Assembly (NCBI GenBank): GCA_963714415.1
Contig: CAVQOL010000015.1
Location: 75,670 to 139,669 of the forward strand
DNA from: JAGXRK01 sp963714415
Lineage (GTDB): Bacteria > Bacteroidota > Ignavibacteria > Ignavibacteriales > Ignavibacteriaceae
DNA: 64,000 nucleotides
Reading direction: 5' to 3'
Shown: positions 59,601-64,000 of the stretch, piece after piece
Numbering within the stretch: position 1 is the first letter of the stretch
Layout of the letters: each line of letters begins with the position of its first letter
Translations under genes and position numbers: made by a program
The notes under the pieces: model-generated
Told to the model about the DNA's origin: nothing
What the model saw: only the letters and a program-made list of their open reading frames with translations
The model's database searches: none

Positions 59601-59680
59601 TTAACGGGATATGAAACCTGCGGAAAACTATTTGTTGCTAATGAAATAGTAATTAACAGAATGTTAAAAATATTTTTCAT
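56669..59680 (-). CDS. T9SS-secreted array member 8 (long form), intact
   Basis: Complete 1003-residue reference member. Signal peptide 1-20; Asp-box propeller 25-335 (RSNDNGLTW 66-74, SDDNGISW 120-127, SDDGISW 173-179, STDTGTTW 221-228, STDNGVSW 279-286); choice-of-anchor-X-like domain 340-450 (DDGIHNDSLAGDNIYG 393-408); the undescribed core 455-895 with calcium-loop-like DGDNDGIYNPVDLNGN (561-576), WCVYND (595-600), DPDLGGYYDDLVG (664-676), ETFIDLNSNGIFDSGIDTP (717-735), DPCTW (797-801), YSGDPVTDLGWIN (821-833); and sorting tail 910-1003. Loop 1 contains the palindrome at 56862-56877, encoding ISIPTSRERN. No enzyme motif is evident; surface binding or structural roles are plausible. Confidence 0.88.
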   Translation of the reverse strand: MKNIFNILLITISLATNSFPQVSYPVKFDKQDSTLNIKTSCIVKTANEDLLLFWYEPFFEKIFYSRSNDNGLTWADKLLYVENIGPDIAYYDYEIDMIKNYNERIYAVHKQGSSHILKYSDDNGISWSAGLILRTQTIDKRYLVSGAKLNLLNNGRLALTYNYLRKGINAIYSDDGISWTERTIIDTEGKGGGIIPLSDNRDMLFYSDSVSNYWNLVYRISTDTGTTWSNKQILLSSSFNDFNPRAVKDLSGKIWIYFERKDATLFPEFTQSEIYYITSTDNGVSWSEPEKFTDYAGEDFKHSVTLVNNVPLLNFISSRSFQIGKNYNQIFYGTETDINTPPFINHFNHEPEIIQSNEPVTIRAYADDNSTVDSVKLLIKSNIYKIDTLMMYDDGIHNDSLAGDNIYGIVLNFFAGDAIQYYFLVYDDDLNIAGINGGYFFIPLSFSTDKYSFEINRFKLPITYDGHIADIPFETTSHGCFDEGLILWSAGFYLSGKNGNDLWGNGIFSAARHQDYLPGIVGSFPNDPKNQLYIVKTSDPHFGESWQNYKYAVMLGADFYDGDNDGIYNPVDLNGNSVWDLNEDKPDILGDVTAWCVYNDNVPIQLRLFNNIDPLGIEVHQTAFAWGDNLIGDIKNIIFFRYRFYNKGTVSPLLDSVYFGIISDPDLGGYYDDLVGIDSVLNSALCYNDGSDEVYGDNPPTFSTAILQGPNSFISGETFIDLNSNGIFDSGIDTPLDTAYHNNGLFIGAQSIPGAKNLDATSFVHFISADPFIGDPDNYIELRNYMLGKTRLGYVLDPCTWQLGEVRGGVICNQVNPYFWYSGDPVTDLGWINVSPTDQRMMLNVGPFNLEVNKPIDIIVAYLAGRGNSALNSVSEARKVAEYAHTFYKSNFTQLPSDVENEHLIPENLLLYQNYPNPFNPTTKIRYSIPSVISIPTSRERNLNVTLKVYDILGREIVTLVNEEKPAGSYEVEFNASKYASGVYFYQLKSGNYLDTKKMMLIK
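56855..56884. repeat. Palindrome family C in a T9SS tail (loop 1)
   Basis: TCCCGAC-TT-GTCGGGA (56862-56877) inside an outer ATTTC / GAAAT stem (56855-56884). It is read in frame as ISIPTSRERN in array member 8, at the loop where members 5, 9 and 10 carry palindrome B. Confidence 0.78.
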
Positions 59681-59755
59681 TTCCCCATCTCCTAAATAAA
59701 AAGTTAGTATAAAACTATTTTATTAATATCATCTTCTTCGTATCTATATAACTTC

Positions 59756-59785
59756 CGGCTTTTCCGTCTTTGCTTTGCAAAGCCG
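59756..59785. repeat. Palindrome in T9SS tail loop 3
   Basis: CGGCTTTTCCGTC...GCAAAGCCG with a nested GCTTTGCAAAGC. Read in frame as SALQSKDGKAG in array member 9. A related but altered copy in member 5 contains the in-frame TAA at 47548-47550. Confidence 0.6.
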
Positions 59786-59929
59786 AGACAAGCAGCTGAT
59801 AGAAATAAACACCGCTTGCATACTTTGAAGCGTTGAATTCAACTTCATAAATGCCTGGGGATTTTTCTTCGTTAACTAACGTTGTTATTTCTCTACCAAG
59901 AATATCATAAACTTTTAGACTCACATTTC

Positions 59930-59957
59930 GTAAAGACGCATCGCGATGCGTCTCTAC
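59930..59957. repeat. Palindrome family B in a T9SS tail (loop 1)
   Basis: Core AGACGCATCGCGATGCGTCT, a perfect 20-bp palindrome, with GTAA and CTAC ends. Minus-strand reading encodes VETHRDASLR between IRYSIP and VSLKVYD of array member 9. Confidence 0.88.
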
Positions 59958-61413
59958 ATTAGGGATTGAATATCTAATAATAGTACTTGGATTGAACGGA
60001 TTTGGATAATTTTGGTAGAGGTTGTACTTATCCGGAATTTGTAAATCAATTACTGAGGAAATTTTGTCTGAGAATCTTGTAGTTAATATTCTTCCAGTTT
60101 TATTGGGTGGATTATATCTACCTGTTATAACTAAATCATTTTCATCAATGATAGCAAAATCTACTGGTTCCTCGTTGTAAGAATCGTAAATAATCTCAAA
60201 TTCAAATTCGTCCATGAAATCAAATTTTGCAACATGAAAATTAGTTAACCAATCTATACTTTGAGATGTGACTAAAACATAAAGGTTGTTATTCTTATCG
60301 AGATCAGCTTTTTGAACTGAGTAAGTGGATTCTGAAAGATCTTTTTTAACATAATTTATAAGGTTACCATTTTTGTCGTATTTTAAGAAAAACACCTGCG
60401 AATCGCCTGTGCTGCCACTCCATAAGATATATTCTCCTACAATATAAATCGTCCCATCATCTTTTAGCAAAATGTGTGAAGATCCAAAACTTTCGGATTG
60501 TGTTGTTTCAAATGATGTTGTCCAGACAATCTGTCCGTATTTATTTGTTTTTGATAAATATAGCTTCTCGAAATGTAAATTATTTTCATGAAAAAACGTG
60601 TAAGTGTTTGAACTGTCATCGGTAATGAAAGAAGGTATTATAAGATATATAGAAGTATCAATTAAACTAGATTCCCAAATCAGATTTCCATGTATGCCAT
60701 ATTTCGCAATCACTGGAATGTACTAATTAGATGAAATAGTTTTAGTATAACATGTAAAAATATAAAGTGAGTCTTCTTCTTCTTTGAATTGAATCTTATT
60801 TATAAAACCACTTAACTCATTACTATAATTAATGCTTTCATTTGAGCCGTCTCGATCGTAGGAAACAATAACCAATCCTTTTCCAGAATAATACTTATCA
60901 GCAATAAAATATTTTTGCAAGTAATTACCGTAAATCTGGTTTGAATAGCTAAAAGAGAATTCAAAATCTTTCATCCATATGGTATCGCCAGATGCTCCAT
61001 ACTGAATATTTAGTCCTCTTAATCCACTACTTGTTTGCATTGTTCCGGCTACTAATACTTTCCCGGAGTCGCACTTGATTAAATTAACAAAATAGTCTCC
61101 ATCTGTACCTGAGTATGAGAGCGAATGTGTCCTTACCCATTGGAGAAGTCCATACTCATTATATTTCAGTACTAATGCATCAAAATTTGTTTGAGGGTAA
61201 TTAGTTATTGCCGAACGGCCAACAATAAAAATATTCATACTGTCGTCTATCATTATTTTTATGGGATGATCTTGTAAGTTGGCTAATGAATACACTTCAT
61301 CCCATACCATTATTGGTTGTGATAATAATGAATTAGAAAGTAAGACAATTACTGTCATTATTGCTAATAGAATATTTTTCATTACCACTGCTCCTAACAA
61401 GTATTTTGAAAGA

Positions 61414-63162
61414 CTATTTAATTAGTATCATCTTTTTAGTATCCATATAATTACCGGACTTTAACTGGTAGAAATAAACTCCACTAGCAAATTTTGAAGC
61501 ACTGAACTCAACCTCATATGTACCTGCAGGTTTTTCTTCGTTAACTAAGGTTGTTATTTCTCTTCCAAGAATATCATAAACTTTTAGAGTCACATTTCGT
61601 AAAGACGCATCGCGATGCGTCTCTACGTTTGGAATTGAATATCGAATAACTGTAACGGGATTAAAAGGATTTGGATAATTCTGACTTAAATAAAATTCTC
61701 CAGGCTGAAGGGTAATTTGGTCTTTAATATCTGTAACAGTAAAATCACTGAAGTTTGATTTTGTGAAGTTTATCATAGTCTTTGCATTATCTTTTGCTTC
61801 AGTAACGGAGTTCAATGCATCTGTACCTCTACCAACAATATGACCGGCAATAATATCAACCGGTTTATTAACTTCTAATTTAAAAGGACCGGAAGAAACT
61901 GTTTGTCGCTGATCAGTCGGAACATAATTGATCCACCCATAATTACTTACTGGATCACCGGAATACCAAAATAGAGGATTGATTTCAGCACAATTTGCAC
62001 CACCGGCAATTGTACCCCAATACCAGGTACAAGGATCTATGTAATTACCCAATCTGTCACGACCCCTTAAGTAGTTGTACATCTCTTCTTTAGTGTCAGG
62101 ATCACCTATTGTCGGATGAGAACTCATATAATGTACGAAAGAAGTCATATTCAGATTCTTTGCGCCGGGAATACTTTCGATCCCGAGTAAATCACCTAAA
62201 TAATTATAAGCCGTGTCTAATGGAGTATCAATTCCGACATCATAATCACCGTTGGAGTTATTATCTGTAAAAGAAATTCCCGGAATGTATGAATACGGTC
62301 TTTGCAGGAAAGTTAAAAAATGTGCCGGGGGATTAACACCAAATTCAGCATCAGTGCCCTGATTATAAATAAAACCGGATTGAGCAGAAGTATTACAACC
62401 GGCAAGATCATCTTCATAATCACCAAGATCTGTATCAGCCCAGATACCGAAATAAACTGAGTCGAACACTTCCGCAACAGTTCCGGTATTAATTAAACTG
62501 TAACGAACAAATATTGTATAATCCAGCGGATCTAAAGGAGTAGTTGAGTAATTTTTAATGAAAGCAAATACAGTCTGATGAACTTCTATTCCTTTTGGAA
62601 GTACATCTTGAAACCTTCTAAGTAAAGGATCCACGCCATCATTATAAACGCAGAATGCAATTTCATTTCCAATCAAAGGGGGTGCATCTTCATTAGTGTC
62701 CCAAACACCGTTTGTGTTTAGATCAACCGGATCATAAATGCCGTCATTGTTCCCATCATAAAAGTCTGCACCAATCGAAACAGCATCCTTCCAGTTTTGC
62801 CAGCTTGTGCTAAAAGGTGCATCATTTTTTCGCACTAAATAAATTTTGTATAAAGGATTTGTTGAAAGGGAATCAACATTTCCGGGCAAATAGTCCTGAA
62901 TTCTCGATGCAGATGCTACTGCATTAGCCCATACGGTATCTTGGTGTTTACCGCCAAGAAAAAAACCACCTGAGAAAAGAAATACTGGCTCACTTAATCC
63001 ACCAATTCTTCCACCATCATAACCGTCAATTATAACATCAGCCAAAACACCTTCACGGTTCATTGGCATATTAATTTGATTAATCCACATTCTATAGGTG
63101 TCTTGTGCATAAATACTCAAAGACGCCATTACGATAACGATAGTACAAATTATAGTTTTCAT
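61414..63162 (-). CDS. T9SS-secreted array member 10 (short form), intact
   Basis: About 582 residues from ATG 63162 (AAGGA upstream). A signal peptide (TIICTIVIVMASLSIYAQ) leads straight into the array core; the propeller and choice-of-anchor-X-like parts are absent. Core landmarks match member 8: DYLPGNVDSLSTNPLYKIYL, GADFYDGNNDGIYDPVDLN, WDTNEDAPPLIGNEIAFCVY, DTDLGDYEDDLAG, DPCTWYWGTIAGGANCAEIN, FWYSGDPVSNYGWIN. This shows that the core is an independent module. Sorting tail ends TKKMILIK, with palindrome B in loop 1. Genes on both sides lie within 40 bp. Confidence 0.87.
   Translation of the reverse strand: MKTIICTIVIVMASLSIYAQDTYRMWINQINMPMNREGVLADVIIDGYDGGRIGGLSEPVFLFSGGFFLGGKHQDTVWANAVASASRIQDYLPGNVDSLSTNPLYKIYLVRKNDAPFSTSWQNWKDAVSIGADFYDGNNDGIYDPVDLNTNGVWDTNEDAPPLIGNEIAFCVYNDGVDPLLRRFQDVLPKGIEVHQTVFAFIKNYSTTPLDPLDYTIFVRYSLINTGTVAEVFDSVYFGIWADTDLGDYEDDLAGCNTSAQSGFIYNQGTDAEFGVNPPAHFLTFLQRPYSYIPGISFTDNNSNGDYDVGIDTPLDTAYNYLGDLLGIESIPGAKNLNMTSFVHYMSSHPTIGDPDTKEEMYNYLRGRDRLGNYIDPCTWYWGTIAGGANCAEINPLFWYSGDPVSNYGWINYVPTDQRQTVSSGPFKLEVNKPVDIIAGHIVGRGTDALNSVTEAKDNAKTMINFTKSNFSDFTVTDIKDQITLQPGEFYLSQNYPNPFNPVTVIRYSIPNVETHRDASLRNVTLKVYDILGREITTLVNEEKPAGTYEVEFSASKFASGVYFYQLKSGNYMDTKKMILIK
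61599..61626. repeat. Palindrome family B in a T9SS tail (loop 1)
   Basis: Same 28 bp as 59930-59957 (core AGACGCATCGCGATGCGTCT), at the same loop of array member 10, encoding VETHRDASLR. Confidence 0.88.
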
Positions 63163-63200
63163 ATTTGTCATCCTTAGAATGATTAAGTAATATTTTATAG

Positions 63201-64000
63201 TTACTTAATTAATATCATCTTTTTAGTTTCAATGTAATTACCGGCTTGCAATCTGTAAAAATATATTCCACTAGCTAAAGACGCATTGCGATGCGTCTCT
63301 ACATTAAAAATAACTTCATATTTTCCAGCAAGTTTTTCTTCGTTGACTAGGATAGCAACTTCATTACCTAAAATATCATAGACTTTAAGTGTTATTTTAC
63401 CGTTCACCGGTAACTGATAACTGATCACCGTGCTCGGGTTAAATGGATTCGGATAATTCTGATATAAATAAAATTCTTCAGGCTGAAGGGTAATCTGGTC
63501 TTTAATATCAGTAACAGTAAAATCACTGAAATTTGATTTTGTGAAGTTTATCATAGTCTTTGCGTTATCTTTGGCTTTAGTAATGGAGTTTAATGCATCT
63601 GTACCTCTTCCCACAATATGACCTGCAATAATATCTACAGGTTTATTCACTTCTAATTTAAATGGACCGGAGGAAACTAACTGTCGCTGATCAGTAGGAA
63701 GATTATTTAACCATCCATAGTTAGCTTACCGGATCACCGGAATACCAAAATAGAGGATTGATTTCATTACAATTTGCACCACCGGCGATTGTACCATAAT
63801 GCCAGGTACAAGGGTCTATATAATTACCCAATCTATCACGACCTCTTAAGATAGTTGTACATTTCTTCTTTAGTGTTAGGGTCACCTAACGTTGGGTGAG
63901 AACTCATATAATGCGCAAATGAAGTCATCTCCAAATTCTTTGCACCCGGGATTGAGTCTATACCAAGAAAGATACCCTTATAATTGTAAGCTGTATCAAG
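63201..64000 (-). pseudogene. T9SS-secreted array member 11 (short form), partial at window edge, frameshifted
   Basis: 3' part of a gene that continues beyond the window. 63650-63201 is open and reads core end (VDIIAGHIVGRGTDALNSIT) then tail (NYPNPFNPSTVISYQLPVNG ... TKKMILIK). Right of 63650 the same core is seen (FWYSGDPV, then ANLEMTSFAHYMSSHPT-like text) but with shifts near 63722 and 63850. DNA is closely similar to array member 10 over the core. The tail carries palindrome B in loop 2 (63275-63302), a different position from members 5, 9 and 10. Confidence 0.7.
63275..63302. repeat. Palindrome family B in a T9SS tail (loop 2)
   Basis: CTAAAGACGCATTGCGATGCGTCTCTAC (core one base off perfect) is placed between YEVIF and ASGIYFY, read in the same frame as elsewhere to give VETHRNASL. 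Confidence 0.85.

Larger units (their letters stand above)
59715..61382 (-). pseudogene. T9SS-secreted array member 9: SBBP-type propeller, one in-frame stop
   Basis: About 555 residues with one TAG at 60723-60725; both halves are in the same frame (SISSN-stop-YIPVIAKYG). ATG 61382 with AGGAG upstream and leader NILLAIMTVIVLLSNSLLSQ. Repeats such as FDALVLKYNEYGLLQWVRTH, AKYGIHGNLIWESS and YLSKTNKYGQIVWTTSF are the SBBP/delta-60-like beta-propeller type that reports 'thing, movement, destination' motifs, not Asp boxes, and the array core is absent. The tail (NYPNPFNPSTIIRYSI ... TKKMILIK) has palindrome B in loop 1 and another hairpin (59756-59785) in loop 3. Confidence 0.75.

Overview
The window looks like chromosome from a member of the Ignavibacteria (Bacteroidota/Chlorobiota side). 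It is AT-rich, and at least four genes on the left plus every gene of a large minus-strand array carry a type IX secretion (T9SS) sorting tail: an NYPNPFNP motif, then VTLKVYDILGREV, ASGVYFYQL and TKKMILIK. No rRNA, tRNA, CRISPR array, integrase or transposase gene was seen.

Layout. (1) 1-15.3 kb, mainly housekeeping: rhomboid protease, small lipoprotein, RecQ helicase broken by one base, a secreted propeller protein with three frameshifts, 3-hydroxyacyl-CoA dehydrogenase, acetate kinase, a divergent SDR, a COG2509-type flavoprotein and a 1201-residue GH13-type enzyme. (2) 15.3-17.5 kb, an accessory island: three small AT-rich orphan genes in two units whose ends fit integron gene cassettes with attC-like sites but no integrase. 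(3) 17.6-26.6 kb, mostly exported proteins: serine hydrolase lipoprotein, GNAT-thioredoxin-like protein, phosphatase/phosphodiesterase, M28 peptidase, a propeller protein of about 13 near-identical repeats and a small outer-membrane protein. (4) 27.2-37.7 kb: mutS, a DUF1684 lipoprotein, DAHP synthase, a lone CheW, an NtrC-type regulator, a YwqK-repeat protein, and the agmatine-to-putrescine genes aguB and aguA separated by a four-helix-bundle (23S rRNA IVS-type) gene with inverted flanks. (5) 37.8-64 kb: eleven consecutive minus-strand T9SS-secreted genes, mostly 12-120 bp apart. Nine share an undescribed core of about 440 residues; six of these add an Asp-box propeller in front. A two-gene, 6-kb unit is tandemly duplicated here.

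The strongest unexplained signal is a set of short palindromic DNA elements inside the T9SS tails. At least three sequence families sit at loop positions between conserved strands, usually read through in frame, and one 20-bp palindrome occupies two different loops in neighbouring paralogues. A 50-bp element interrupts the same leftover tail sequence at two loci in opposite orientations. A second signal is a family of degenerate 7-bp tandem repeats in intergenic gaps.

Caution: many genes, including recQ and aguB, are broken by single-base changes, mostly +1. Some of this may be consensus error or collapsed repeats in a draft assembly, so 'pseudogene' here means 'reading frame interrupted in this sequence', not proven loss of function.
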